A stretch of 6,781 bases of DNA from Clostridiales bacterium (GTDB lineage: Bacteria; Bacillota_A; Clostridia; Oscillospirales; Acutalibacteraceae): assembly GCA_009774735.1 (NCBI GenBank), contig VSOH01000082.1, positions 1-6,781 of the forward strand, given 5' to 3'. Of this stretch, positions 6,776 through 6,781 are shown piece by piece (the stretch's first letter is position 1; every line of letters starts with the position of its first letter). Under the pieces are notes generated by a model. The model ran no database searches and was not told where the DNA came from. It worked only from the letters and a program-made list of their open reading frames with translations. The position numbers and the translations under genes were made by a program.

Positions 6776-6781
6776 ACCTAC

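Noticed and set aside
1..6781. A defence, mobile, CRISPR or secondary-metabolite system
   Set aside because: Every base except a 10-nt gap and the 6 bases at the right edge is assigned to genes of recognisable, mostly housekeeping-type families. No transposase, integrase, repeat array or toxin-antitoxin pair is present. AddB alone is part of general DNA repair.

Overview
The window is a gene-dense, AT-rich stretch with every gene on the minus strand. Read in the direction of transcription (right to left) the order is murD, a first M42 metallopeptidase, a second M42 metallopeptidase, a GNAT acetyltransferase, a PLP-dependent enzyme of the methionine gamma-lyase-like / 'aluminium resistance' (YnbB) family, a DUF2461 protein, and the 5' end of addB, which runs off the left edge. 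The low GC content, an AddB-type (not RecBCD) recombination nuclease, clostridial-style MurD motifs (DSIATSP, CPACPAFDQF) and the YnbB-like enzyme all suggest a Gram-positive anaerobe of the Clostridia. Something near Ruminococcus or other Oscillospirales is plausible, but this is inferred from protein style and no search was run.

The layout is extremely compact. Successive genes overlap by 1 nt (murD / M42-1, TAATG), 8 nt (M42-1 / M42-2), 8 nt (M42-2 / GNAT), 4 nt (GNAT / YnbB-like, ATGA) and 4 nt (YnbB-like / DUF2461, ATGA). A 10-nt gap separates DUF2461 from addB. These junctions hold if the second M42 gene starts at 4333 and the YnbB-like gene at 2623; both starts are supported by a ribosome-binding site and by the overlap pattern. 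There is no intergenic space for a promoter or terminator, so the window looks like the inside of one translationally coupled operon of at least seven genes. No RNA genes, mobile elements, CRISPR arrays or long non-coding stretches were seen. The first 631 bases, which can look empty because no ATG-initiated frame covers them, encode the N-terminal 210 residues of AddB from a TTG start.

The genes do not form one obvious pathway. MurD makes a peptidoglycan precursor, the two M42 enzymes probably trim peptides in the cytosol, the PLP enzyme probably acts on a sulfur or related amino acid, and AddB repairs double-strand breaks. This looks like a housekeeping operon of mixed functions, not a defence or mobile system. 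The points most worth a second look are the divergent tandem M42 pair (Asp versus Glu at one metal-ligand position), a perfect 9-bp hairpin near the start of the first M42 gene that resembles a plus-strand terminator, and the substitutions in MurD and AddB motifs.
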